Below, piece after piece: positions 50,315 through 60,109 of a stretch of DNA of 64,000 bases. The DNA lies in assembly GCA_028710485.1 (NCBI GenBank), contig JAQTTZ010000010.1, positions 1 to 64,000 on the forward strand. The letters run 5' to 3'. A model generated the notes under the pieces. The model was given only the letters and a program-made list of their open reading frames with translations. It did not search any database and was not told the DNA's origin. Each line of letters starts with the position of its first letter. Position 1 is the stretch's first letter. Origin of the DNA: Bacteriovorax sp. GTDB taxonomy: Bacteria > Bdellovibrionota > Bacteriovoracia > Bacteriovoracales > Bacteriovoracaceae. Made by a program: the position numbers and the translations under genes.

Positions 50315-51568
50315 ATGAAACCAGAGAATTGCAAAGACACTCAAAGAATTGTTATTACCGGTATCGGTCTCACTTCCCCAATGGGAAATAATTTATCAGA
50401 ATTTAGAGATGGTCTTTTAAATAATGGCTCGGGAATTACCCATACCGAAATTCGCCATATGGGCGTGGTCGCGGCCGGACTTTGTAAATTCGATGAAGCC
50501 CGCTACCAGCCTAAAAAAATGAGAAGACGTGGAACTCGCGCTGGTGCTATTTCAATTTATTGTGCCAATGAAGCCGTTGTTGATTCAGGAATTGATTTTG
50601 CTGGCGTCGATAAGAATCGAGTGGGAGTTTATCTCGGAATTACAGAACACGGAAACGTTGAAACAGAAAACGAAATCCACGATCTCTATAACGAGCATAA
50701 AATGGATGTGTCGTTATGGTCCCATCACCATAACCCCAGAACAGTGGCCAATAATCCAGCAGGAGAAGTCACTCTTAATATGGGAATCACGGGAGCTCAT
50801 TATACTATCGGCGCCGCTTGTGCCGCTGGAAATTTAGGCATTATCCAAGGAGTGCAGCAACTTTTATTAGACGAAGTTGATATTGCTCTCGCCGGTGGAG
50901 TTTCTGAATCTACTGAAACTTTTGGAATTTTTGCGGCCTTCAAGGCCCAAGGTGCTCTTGGTCACCATGAAGATCCAGCTCTGGCCACTCGCCCACTTGA
51001 TGTCAATAGAAATGGAATTGTCGTTTCTGAAGGTGGTGCGGTTTATGTATTAGAGCGATTAAGTGATGCGAAAAAAAGAAAGGCAAAAATTTACGGAGAA
51101 ATTATAGGGTATCACAGCAATAGTGATGCCAGCGATTTCGTTCTTCCCAATACAGAACGCCAAATTGAATGTATAAGAATGGCCATAAAAAAAGCAGGCA
51201 TCGAGATTAACGAAATTGATATTGTTAATATGCACGCCACAGGAACAGTTCTAGGAGATATTCAAGAATGTGATGCTGTTCAAAAACTTTTTGGTGAATG
51301 CCCAAACGTATACGTGAATGCCACTAAAGGATTTATCGGTCACGCCATGGGAGCGGCCGGAGCACTGGAACTAGCAGGAAATATTCCTTCGTTTACTGAT
51401 GGTTATATTCACCCTTGTAAGAAAATAGAAAACCTCGATCCCCTATGTAGCGTTCGCAATTTAGTCAACGGCGAGAAAGTCGCTCGCGATGTAAAAATCA
51501 TATTAAATAATTCTTTCGGAATGCTCGGAATAAATTCAACGTTAATTGTGCAAAAGTTTAAGGAGTAG
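50315..51568 (+). CDS. beta-ketoacyl-ACP synthase (FabF/KAS II-like)
   Basis: Catalytic Cys TIGAACAAGNLG, His NMHATGTVLGD and GHAMGAAGALE. Confidence 0.92.
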   Translation: MKPENCKDTQRIVITGIGLTSPMGNNLSEFRDGLLNNGSGITHTEIRHMGVVAAGLCKFDEARYQPKKMRRRGTRAGAISIYCANEAVVDSGIDFAGVDKNRVGVYLGITEHGNVETENEIHDLYNEHKMDVSLWSHHHNPRTVANNPAGEVTLNMGITGAHYTIGAACAAGNLGIIQGVQQLLLDEVDIALAGGVSESTETFGIFAAFKAQGALGHHEDPALATRPLDVNRNGIVVSEGGAVYVLERLSDAKKRKAKIYGEIIGYHSNSDASDFVLPNTERQIECIRMAIKKAGIEINEIDIVNMHATGTVLGDIQECDAVQKLFGECPNVYVNATKGFIGHAMGAAGALELAGNIPSFTDGYIHPCKKIENLDPLCSVRNLVNGEKVARDVKIILNNSFGMLGINSTLIVQKFKE

Positions 51569-51570
51569 TT

Positions 51571-51822
51571 ATGCTAACAAATGAAGAAGTAAGATCAAAA
51601 GTTTTAGATATTATTGCAGATATCGCTCTTGATGATGATGTATCAAACTTGAAAGATGAAGTTGCGTTGAGAGAACAACTTGACCTGGATTCAATGGACT
51701 TTTTAGACATCGTAATGGAATTAAAAAAACGTCATAAGATTGAAGTTCCTCAAGAAGACTACAGTCGTCTGGTGTCTATGCAGTCTTGTGTTGAATATCT
51801 TGCACCAAAATTCAACGCTTAA
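51571..51822 (+). CDS. acyl carrier protein
   Basis: 83 aa acidic; phosphopantetheine site LDLDSMDFLDIVMEL. Confidence 0.93.
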   Translation: MLTNEEVRSKVLDIIADIALDDDVSNLKDEVALREQLDLDSMDFLDIVMELKKRHKIEVPQEDYSRLVSMQSCVEYLAPKFNA

Positions 51823-51827
51823 TTAAA

Positions 51828-53240
51828 ATGGCCAAATACGATTGCGTAATTATCGGAGCTGGAATGTCAGGCCTTGCGGCCGGCATCCGGCTCTCGATGT
51901 ATAACAAAAAAGTAGTGATTCTCGAAAAACACACTATTAGCGGTGGACTCAATTCCTATTATGCCCGTGGAAAAAGAAAATTTGATGTTGGACTTCATGC
52001 TCTAACCAATTTTATCGATCCCACAGAGCGAGGAAAACCTTTTAATAAATTGATGAAACAACTGCGCATTCCTTATGATCAGTTTAAACTTCATCCGCAA
52101 AATTATTCGGTCATTCAGTTTCCTGATAAAAAATTGAAATTTACCAATGATATTGATTTTTTAATTGAAGAAGTTAGAATCAATTTCCCCCACGAAATTG
52201 ATGGGTTCATGAGTCTGCTTAATCATATTCAGAATTTTAATGAAGTTGATTTGTCTAATAAAATGGCCATGGCAAAAATTGTTGTGAAAAACTTCATTAA
52301 AGATGAATCTCTCATTGAAATGATATTTTGCCCCCTTTTGATTTACGGAAGTGCCTGGGAAAACGATATGGATTTTTCTCAGTTTGTGGTTATGTTTAAA
52401 AGTATTTTCCTTGAAGGATTTTCTCGCCCCGAAGGTGGAGTGAGAACAATTATTGATTTGCTTTTAAAAAGATTTGAAGAATGTGGAGGAGAGCTTCGTT
52501 TCAAATCTGAGGTGACCCGGATTATTTCGGCCAATGCTCAAGTGTCTGCTGTTGAAATTAACGGAAATGAAATTATTGAATGTGATAATATCCTCTCATC
52601 AATGGGGTTGCCTGAAACAATATCGGTTTTGGATCAGGATTCTGCTTACTCGCCACGAGTTGGAAATCTCTCTTTTACTGAAAGTATTTTGATTACTGAT
52701 AAAAAGCCAAAAGATCTGGGAATAGATGCAACTATTATTTTTTATAATAATCGTCCTGAGTACCATTACCAAAAACCAAAGACTATTTTTGATAGTGAGA
52801 GTGCTGTGGTTTGTTTTCCCAATAACTTCTTATATGGATCCCATGGGGACGACTACAACGAAGGAGTTCTCCGAGTGACAAATATTGCGAATTTTGAATT
52901 ATGGAATAAGCAAAAACTAATATCGCTTGAGGCCTATAAAGAAAGCAAAATGGAAGTTTTTAATCAAAGTCTTCGCATTTTAAAAAATTGTGGTCTTGGA
53001 TCTAATGATTCAAATTATGAAATTCTTTTTAAAGATATTTTTACTCCCACTACAATCAAGCGCTATACCGGTCATTTCGGTGGAACGGTTTATGGATCTA
53101 TCGATAAAACCAGAAACGGAACAACTGATATTGGCGGTCTGTTTATCTGTGGAACTGACCAGGGATTCTTAGGAATTGTGGGCTCTATACTTTCTGGAAT
53201 TTCCATGGCCAATCTTCATATCCTATCGAGTAATTTATGA
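51828..53240 (+). CDS. NAD(P)/FAD-dependent oxidoreductase, phytoene desaturase (CrtI) / retinol saturase-like
   Basis: CVIIGAGMSGLAAGIRLSMYNKKVVILEKHTISGGLNSYYARGKRKFDVGLHAL; C-terminal GGLFICGTDQGFLGIVGSILSG. Confidence 0.85.
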   Translation: MAKYDCVIIGAGMSGLAAGIRLSMYNKKVVILEKHTISGGLNSYYARGKRKFDVGLHALTNFIDPTERGKPFNKLMKQLRIPYDQFKLHPQNYSVIQFPDKKLKFTNDIDFLIEEVRINFPHEIDGFMSLLNHIQNFNEVDLSNKMAMAKIVVKNFIKDESLIEMIFCPLLIYGSAWENDMDFSQFVVMFKSIFLEGFSRPEGGVRTIIDLLLKRFEECGGELRFKSEVTRIISANAQVSAVEINGNEIIECDNILSSMGLPETISVLDQDSAYSPRVGNLSFTESILITDKKPKDLGIDATIIFYNNRPEYHYQKPKTIFDSESAVVCFPNNFLYGSHGDDYNEGVLRVTNIANFELWNKQKLISLEAYKESKMEVFNQSLRILKNCGLGSNDSNYEILFKDIFTPTTIKRYTGHFGGTVYGSIDKTRNGTTDIGGLFICGTDQGFLGIVGSILSGISMANLHILSSNL

Positions 53241-54268
53241 AATTTAATAATGTAGTCATTGAATCTTTTGCTTATTCGATCTCTGAGCAACTGATGACTT
53301 CTAATATGATTGAAGAAGCTCTTGCTCCTCTTTATCAAAAACTAAAACTTCCGGAAGGAAGATTGGAGTTGATGACAGGCATTCAGTCCCGGCGAGTGTG
53401 GCCATCAGGGACTAAACCAAGTGACTTATCAACTCTGGCCTCCGAAAAATTATTTTTAAAATCTAATATAAAAAAAACAGACATCGATCTTTTGATTCAC
53501 GCTTCTGTATGTCGAGATTTTTTAGAACCAGCAACTGCCTCTGTCGTTCACGCTAATCTAGGCCTTCCTCGTAAAACAATGATTTTTGATTTATCCAATG
53601 CTTGTTTGGGTGTGATCAATGCCATCGTCGTTGCAGGAAATATGATTGATAATGGACAAATTAAAACGGCCTTGATTGTTTCAGGTGAAAACGGCGGGCC
53701 TCTAATTGAAAATACGATTCGTGAATTATTGAGCAATCCCAATATTGATCGCAAGAGTATTAAAAAATACATCGCCAATTTAACGATTGGTTCTGCGGCC
53801 ACTGCTATACTTCTGACTCATCGGGATTGTGCACCATCCGGCCATACTATTTTAGGTGGTGCTGTTGAGACAGATTCAAGTGCCAATCATCTTTGCAGAG
53901 GAGATGGCAATACTCACTCCCTCGTGATGCAAACAGATTCAGAAGAATTATTAAAATATGGCGTGATCCTGGCCAAGTCAACCTGGCAGGGTCTTTTGAC
54001 TGAACTTGCCTGGGATAATAATACTCCGGATTTAGTTCTCACTCATCAAGTGGGTACGGCCCATGAAAAACTATCGTTAGAGTCCTTAGAGTTAACTCAC
54101 GTTAAGACCTTTAGAACTTATCCCTTCCTTGGCAATACAGGATCGAGTGCACTCCCTATCACACTAATGATGGCCCATGAAGATGGAAAAATTAAAAAGG
54201 GTGAAAAAGTTGCATTGCTTGGAATTGGTTCTGGATTAAGTTCAATCATGCTGGGAGTAGAGTGGTAA
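53237..54268 (+). CDS. oleA: OleA-like beta-ketoacid-forming thiolase-fold synthase (KAS III-like)
   Basis: LMTGIQSRRVWPSGTKPS, catalytic Cys LSNACLGVINAI, LTHQVGTAHEK, FLGNTGSSALP; position before OleB/C/D. Confidence 0.85.
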   Translation: MKFNNVVIESFAYSISEQLMTSNMIEEALAPLYQKLKLPEGRLELMTGIQSRRVWPSGTKPSDLSTLASEKLFLKSNIKKTDIDLLIHASVCRDFLEPATASVVHANLGLPRKTMIFDLSNACLGVINAIVVAGNMIDNGQIKTALIVSGENGGPLIENTIRELLSNPNIDRKSIKKYIANLTIGSAATAILLTHRDCAPSGHTILGGAVETDSSANHLCRGDGNTHSLVMQTDSEELLKYGVILAKSTWQGLLTELAWDNNTPDLVLTHQVGTAHEKLSLESLELTHVKTFRTYPFLGNTGSSALPITLMMAHEDGKIKKGEKVALLGIGSGLSSIMLGVEW

Positions 54269-55158
54269 TGAGTACACAAAATAATATGCAAAAAATGATT
54301 ACGATACCCGCCGAATTAAAAGGGGAATACCCTTTTGATTCTCATTTTATGCCGATTCAAAATAATAATTTACACTATATAGACGTGGGAAGCGGGCAAA
54401 CCATTCTTATGCTTCATGGAAACCCAACCTGGTCATTTTTTTATCGCAATCTTGCCAAGCATTTTTCAAAAGATTTTCGAGTGGTTGTTCCTGATCATAT
54501 GGGTTGTGGACTTTCGAGCAAACCACAAGACTATGAGTACACATTAAAAACTCATATTGAAAATCTTTGCTTGTTAGTTGAAAAATTAAATTTATCCGAC
54601 ATCACCTTGGTCGTTCACGATTGGGGAGGGGCCATTGGAATGGGCCTCGCGACAAGATATCCTCATCTTATTAAAAAAATGGTAGTGATGAACACCGCGG
54701 CCTTTAGGTCGATGGAAATTCCGGCACGAATAAATATTTTAAAAAATCCAATTGGCCAGTGGTTTATAAGATCGTTTAATGGTTTTGCTGGTCCCGCGAC
54801 TTTTATGGCCACCACCAAAGGACTTAGTCCTCTGGTCAAAAAAGGATTCACACTTCCCTATCATGATTATGAATCAAGAATTGCCACCGCAAAATTTGTT
54901 CAAGATATTCCAATGAATGATACTCATCCTACTTATCAGACACTAAAAGATATTGAAGAAAAACTCCCAACGATCAAAGCTCCAATACTTCTTCTTTGGG
55001 GAGAAAAAGATTTTTGTTTCACCATGAACTTTCAAAAGCGCTGGTTAAATATTTTTCCAAATGCCAAGTCCATCACTTACCCGGAAGCAGGACACTACTT
55101 AATTGAGGACGAGAAGTCCGCAGTCATTAGCGAGATCGAAAAATTTTTAAAGGAATAA
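54268..55158 (+). CDS. oleB: OleB-like alpha/beta hydrolase (haloalkane dehalogenase fold; beta-lactone decarboxylase)
   Basis: LHGNPTWSFFYRNL, Asp nucleophile elbow VVHDWGGAIGMG, PEAGHYLIED. Confidence 0.85.
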   Translation: MSTQNNMQKMITIPAELKGEYPFDSHFMPIQNNNLHYIDVGSGQTILMLHGNPTWSFFYRNLAKHFSKDFRVVVPDHMGCGLSSKPQDYEYTLKTHIENLCLLVEKLNLSDITLVVHDWGGAIGMGLATRYPHLIKKMVVMNTAAFRSMEIPARINILKNPIGQWFIRSFNGFAGPATFMATTKGLSPLVKKGFTLPYHDYESRIATAKFVQDIPMNDTHPTYQTLKDIEEKLPTIKAPILLLWGEKDFCFTMNFQKRWLNIFPNAKSITYPEAGHYLIEDEKSAVISEIEKFLKE

Positions 55159-55162
55159 TTTA

Positions 55163-56809
55163 GTGAATATTTCTTCTCGACTAACGGTGAACGCCAAGGC
55201 CACTCCCGATAAAAAGGCAGTGGTTTTCCCCCGTTTTAATAAAAAAACCAAACGCTATGATTATAGCTCTTTAACTTTTAAAGAGCTTGATATTCTCTCA
55301 AACAAATATGCCTTACAACTTCAAAAGCTTGGATTAAAAAAAGGCGACAGGACTCTCCTATTCTTAAAACCAAGTCTCGATTTTTCGGCGATGACCTTTG
55401 CTTTATTTAAGTTAGGAGTTGTTCCCGTCTTTATCGATCCGGGAATGGGAATTTCAAATCTTCTTAAATGTATCAAAGAATCACGGCCCGTAGGTCTGAT
55501 TGCCGAAAAACAAATTCACTTTCTTAAACTTTTTTATCCTGATGTTTTTAAAACGGTAAAGATGAATATCACGAATGGATCATTGACCTGGGGAAAAATG
55601 ATCAGCATTAAAAAGATGAAAAAGGAAAAGGTTCAAAGCTTTAGTCCCGTTGAATTTGACCCCGAAGATACAGCGGCCATTCTTTTTACTTCAGGTGGGA
55701 CAGGCACTCCAAAGGGTGTGGTCTATACTCATAATATTTTCGATCAACAAACAACTATGCTGCAAGATCTTTATAAATTAACTAAGAATGATATTGATAT
55801 GCCCGGTTTTCCTCTTTTTTCTCTTTTTACAATTGCAATGGGTATGACTAGTTGTATCCCGGACATGGATCCTACCAAGCCTGGAAGCTGTGACCCAAAA
55901 AAATTAGTACAAAATATCTACGATCAGTCCCCTACCTTTGTCGCTGGATCTCCCGCAATTTGGGAGAGAGTGGCCGACTACTGTTTGGAGGAAGGATTAG
56001 TTTTACCAACAATAAAATATGTCGTCATGTTTGGAGCACCTGTTTCAGTTAAACTTCATCGCAAATTTAAAACTCTATTGCCCAACGGAACCACTTATAC
56101 ACCTTACGGTGCGACAGAAGCTCTCCCTGTCAGTAATATTTCCGGTGAATTTGTTTTAAAAAATACCGCCCAACTAACTGATGAGGGTCATGGAACTTGT
56201 ATTGGACAAGCGGCCCCCGGTGTAGAAATAAAAATAATTAAAATTACGGATGATGTGATTTCTCGCTTCAATGAAAATTTAGAACTACCACTCAAAGAAG
56301 TTGGCGAGATTATCATTAAAGGCCCCGTTGCCTCCAGAGAGTATTTAAATCTTCCAGATAAAACTCGCGAAGCTAAAATCTACGACGTGAATGATACTTT
56401 TTGGCATCGTATGGGAGATTTAGGATTCATCGACGAGAATGGACTTTTATGGTTTTGCGGACGAAAAGCTCATATGGTAACCACTAAAACTCAAAAACTT
56501 TTTCCTATTCCTTGTGAAGCTATTTTTAATAAGCACCCTGCAGTTAAAAGATCGGCACTCGTGGGCCTTGGAGTTCCCGGTAACCAAATCCCGGCAATCG
56601 TAATTGAGCGCCGTGATGGCCAATACCTATCAGGTAAAGGACGCTCTATTTTTGAAAGTGAGCTTCTTTCTGTAGCGAAAAAATATCCACATACTAAAAA
56701 CATTCAAAAAATATATTTGAGTAAATCTTTTCCCGTAGATGTTAGACATAATATCAAAATCGACCGATTAAAATTAAAAGAAGAAATTGAACATCATGAA
56801 ATCAACTAA
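55163..56809 (+). CDS. oleC: OleC-like AMP-dependent ligase family beta-lactone synthetase
   Basis: AILFTSGGTGTPKGVVYTHNIFDQQ, TYTPYGATEALPVS, WHRMGDLGFIDENGLLWFCGRKAHMV. Confidence 0.87.
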   Translation: MNISSRLTVNAKATPDKKAVVFPRFNKKTKRYDYSSLTFKELDILSNKYALQLQKLGLKKGDRTLLFLKPSLDFSAMTFALFKLGVVPVFIDPGMGISNLLKCIKESRPVGLIAEKQIHFLKLFYPDVFKTVKMNITNGSLTWGKMISIKKMKKEKVQSFSPVEFDPEDTAAILFTSGGTGTPKGVVYTHNIFDQQTTMLQDLYKLTKNDIDMPGFPLFSLFTIAMGMTSCIPDMDPTKPGSCDPKKLVQNIYDQSPTFVAGSPAIWERVADYCLEEGLVLPTIKYVVMFGAPVSVKLHRKFKTLLPNGTTYTPYGATEALPVSNISGEFVLKNTAQLTDEGHGTCIGQAAPGVEIKIIKITDDVISRFNENLELPLKEVGEIIIKGPVASREYLNLPDKTREAKIYDVNDTFWHRMGDLGFIDENGLLWFCGRKAHMVTTKTQKLFPIPCEAIFNKHPAVKRSALVGLGVPGNQIPAIVIERRDGQYLSGKGRSIFESELLSVAKKYPHTKNIQKIYLSKSFPVDVRHNIKIDRLKLKEEIEHHEIN

Positions 56810-57797
56810 AGTTTTAATTACTGGTGCTGGCGGCTTTCTCGGAAGTTATATTGCCCGGGAATTGATTAAAAAAAATTACCAGGTTTTTAGTTTTTCAAGA
56901 TCTGAGTATTCTTTTTTGGGTGAGCTTGGAGTTAGTCAACGTTTGGGTGATTTGAAAAATTATCATGATGTTAAAAATGCCCTAAATGGAATGGATGCTG
57001 TTATTCATACTGCTTCGATGGTTGGTATGTGGGGGCGCTATGAAGATTTTTTTGCCACCAATGTGACGGGGACGGAAAATGTTTTGAGGGCGATGAAAGA
57101 GCTTGGGATTCGCAAGTTAGTTTATACGAGTACACCGAGTGTTGTTTTTGGGAGAGAGAGTTTGTGTGGAGTGGATGAGACGACGCCTTATCCGGAGCAC
57201 TATCTTACTTATTATGCAAAGACTAAGGCCATTGCGGAGAAGATGGTACTGAGGGCAAATCAGGACCTCGATGTGAATGGTTTGTGTGCGGTTGCTTTGC
57301 GACCGCACTTAATCTTTGGACCGGGTGACATGAATCTGGTGCCTCGAGTGATTGAGGCCCAAAAAAAGGGTCGTTTAAAAATCATTGGAGATGGGGAAAA
57401 TTTAGTTGATGTCCTCTATGTGGAAAATGCAGCGGCAGCTCATGTCATGGCCCTTGAAAAATTAGAATTCAATCACCCTATTGCAGGACATGCTTATTTT
57501 TTAGGGCAAGGACCAATCAAATTATGGGATTTTACCAATACGATTTTAACTAAGGCCGGGCATCCGATTGTCACAAAAAAAATGACTCTCAAAAAAGCTT
57601 ATGCCATCGGATTTATGATTGAGTGCTTTTTAAAATTTTTCCGCATCTATAATGTCCATCCACCCATGACAAGATTTGTGGCCTTGCAGTTAGCAAAATC
57701 TCACTATTTTAGTCATCATAATCTTGAAGCGGACTTGGGATATGGCCCGAGTATTTCTATTGAAGAAGGCATAAATAGATTATTCGCATCTAAATAA
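56796..57797 (+). CDS. oleD: OleD-like NAD(P)-dependent 2-alkyl-3-ketoacid reductase (SDR/3beta-HSD-like)
   Basis: VLITGAGGFLGSYIARELIKKNYQV, TSTPSVVFG, YAKTKAIAEKMV, GDGENLVDVLYVENAAAAHVMALE. Confidence 0.87.
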   Translation: MKSTKVLITGAGGFLGSYIARELIKKNYQVFSFSRSEYSFLGELGVSQRLGDLKNYHDVKNALNGMDAVIHTASMVGMWGRYEDFFATNVTGTENVLRAMKELGIRKLVYTSTPSVVFGRESLCGVDETTPYPEHYLTYYAKTKAIAEKMVLRANQDLDVNGLCAVALRPHLIFGPGDMNLVPRVIEAQKKGRLKIIGDGENLVDVLYVENAAAAHVMALEKLEFNHPIAGHAYFLGQGPIKLWDFTNTILTKAGHPIVTKKMTLKKAYAIGFMIECFLKFFRIYNVHPPMTRFVALQLAKSHYFSHHNLEADLGYGPSISIEEGINRLFASK

Positions 57798-57857
57798 AAA
57801 AATCGTTCGGTTTTATAAGCTTATTGTGAGTGTGATTAAAGGCCTGAAGAAAACCAA

Positions 57858-59963
57858 CTACTGATCAACAACAACAGAAGCTGGAGAGCGAAGGTTTTCA
57901 AGTCGCATATAATGGTCAACTGCTCCTAAACCTTTGAAAGCTCCTTCATGAAAGCTTGTGGTAAAATCATGGCCATCAGGAGTTACCGCATTAAAATTGC
58001 CGTAGAAGAAAACATTCTGAACACCAAAAAGATTATAGTAATGAACCTTGCTGTTTGAATTATTCACAATATTATTGGTTAAGTTTTTCAAAGGCCATAG
58101 TGGAATTTCTACCCAATCGGCCTTGTCTTTAAAAGTCATTTGAGAAAGACATTGTTTTAAGAAGGCCCGAGACTTCGATGCAGAAAAAATATACTTCCTC
58201 GACTTAGACTCACAGGCATTGATGGTATCGGCAGTTATTTTTTCATGTGAGAGGTCTTTGAAATATTCAATATAATCATTTTGCAAAGAACGGCGACAGT
58301 TATCAAAAAGATTTCTAAAATTAAAAAACTTTGATTTTGGGTACTCGTCACATAATCCATTAATATGATCAAAAACATCACCCACGCTCAATGAATTTAA
58401 ATAACGTATTCCTTCAGTGTTGACCTGGTACTGGCCAGTGATAGAAAATGGAGCGATCAAATATTCATTTTGAACCAAATCTACGGCCAATGGATCAATT
58501 CCAGAGTAACGTTCAAGAATAAAGACAGCGCGGTCGCGGTATTTTTTTCCAAAAGTACCTTTGCTTTTTTTCGTTGTGAATTCCGCACTGAAAGTCATAG
58601 AGAGTTTTTGTTCATTGTCTAAAATATTCAAATCCTCATGATTTTCCAGAAGATTTCTTTCACTGTCATATTCGATGGTAACTTTTTTGCTATCACTGGC
58701 CATTTTAGCAGCACTCGCTTCAGAGTTAGTAATGGCATAAATAACGCTCGCAAAAAGTCTAGAAACTATATCTTCAGTGTACTTAACTTTTTCATAATAA
58801 TGTCTGAAGAAAACTTTTACTCGTCCATCGGTTGTGACTTCTATCTGTTGAGTTTTTGAACTTTTACTTCCTCCCAAAAGAAGGAAATTGTATTTGTGTT
58901 CAATTGTTTGGGCAATTTTCTTTTCTTCGGAAATAATATAAGGAGCAAGTATCCTTAAATCCCCTTCGCGGTTTTTAAGAAGTTGTCCAATTTCATCTGC
59001 AACAGGATTTCCTGGAACCATTTCACGTAAATTATTTTGATTAAAATTTAAATATATTTTGTAGCTTGTTGCTAGGTCATAACTAAAATCATAAGAAAGA
59101 AGAGTAAATTTTAGAATTTTTAAAAAGTCGGCCTGTATTCCAACGGAGACACCTGCCATTACCATTTTAGTTTTTTCATAAGACATATGAACATCGTCGC
59201 CAACGCCTGTCTTACTTGGACTTGAAACGACTTCTACTCTTGATAATTTTTCAAACTTGGCCAGCACTCCGGCCATCCCTGATATTCCGGTATAGAGAGG
59301 AACGGAAACCATGCCTCCGGCCTTTACTGAGAGAGAGTCTTCTTTAAAAACCATCTCATTGGTTTGCATATTTGAGATTTTATTAAATTGAAGAGCATTA
59401 AAAGGTAAAAATAATTTTTCGAAATGAGTAGTAAGTCCTTCATTGTAAGAATCGGCGTAATGGACCCAGGTATAAGTTCGTTTAAAAACAATTCCCGCAA
59501 ATGCCGCAAGGTTATTTTGAGTTATATCGATAACTTTTTGGTCTTTAAGATTGCTCATTATTTTTGAAGCATCAATGAAAATGGAGAATGTATCTGTAAC
59601 GATCCAGCGTTTAGCATCAAACAAGTCGGGAGCAAGGTTTCTGTCAGCACTGATTGAAAAATCGACAAAGGGCCTTCTATAAGAGAACCCAATACTATTT
59701 AGACCACCTGTTACTGAAGTTGTACCATTTTGAAGTACTCTCCCCGCTTCTCTTTGTCCGATATGATCATATTCTAAATTCATCTCATCAAGAATCTGTT
59801 GATAGAGATTACTTTTAGTTTCGATTGGATTAACTATATTTAAATAGTTAAACGATGAATTAGAATTAGGAGCGGATTGAGCGTGAACACTTGAAAATAC
59901 TCCGAGAGAACATAGCGTGGCGATTGTGCAAATTTTTCTGAATTTTATTTTCATATTGATCAT
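57858..59963 (-). CDS. large secreted hypothetical protein
   Basis: 701 aa with signal peptide; no family recognised. Confidence 0.6.
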   Translation of the reverse strand: MINMKIKFRKICTIATLCSLGVFSSVHAQSAPNSNSSFNYLNIVNPIETKSNLYQQILDEMNLEYDHIGQREAGRVLQNGTTSVTGGLNSIGFSYRRPFVDFSISADRNLAPDLFDAKRWIVTDTFSIFIDASKIMSNLKDQKVIDITQNNLAAFAGIVFKRTYTWVHYADSYNEGLTTHFEKLFLPFNALQFNKISNMQTNEMVFKEDSLSVKAGGMVSVPLYTGISGMAGVLAKFEKLSRVEVVSSPSKTGVGDDVHMSYEKTKMVMAGVSVGIQADFLKILKFTLLSYDFSYDLATSYKIYLNFNQNNLREMVPGNPVADEIGQLLKNREGDLRILAPYIISEEKKIAQTIEHKYNFLLLGGSKSSKTQQIEVTTDGRVKVFFRHYYEKVKYTEDIVSRLFASVIYAITNSEASAAKMASDSKKVTIEYDSERNLLENHEDLNILDNEQKLSMTFSAEFTTKKSKGTFGKKYRDRAVFILERYSGIDPLAVDLVQNEYLIAPFSITGQYQVNTEGIRYLNSLSVGDVFDHINGLCDEYPKSKFFNFRNLFDNCRRSLQNDYIEYFKDLSHEKITADTINACESKSRKYIFSASKSRAFLKQCLSQMTFKDKADWVEIPLWPLKNLTNNIVNNSNSKVHYYNLFGVQNVFFYGNFNAVTPDGHDFTTSFHEGAFKGLGAVDHYMRLENLRSPASVVVDQ

Positions 59964-60109
59964 TGCCTCTGAACGCCATTATGACAGACTCATCGGCAGG
60001 ACAAAGGCAATACTTGACTGTTTTGGTATTAATTACTTAGCTCTAAAAAATTTTAGGTAAAGTGCCATAAATATTCCTCATTGAAACCCAAGCTGTTAGA
60101 ATAGTTATT

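Noticed and set aside
53237-54268. Could the KAS III-like protein be the missing HMG-CoA synthase of the mevalonate operon?
   Set aside because: Motifs (LMTGIQSRRVWPSG, NACLG, GENGGPLIE) and the immediate OleB/C/D context fit OleA better; it is also about 20 kb from the mevalonate operon.
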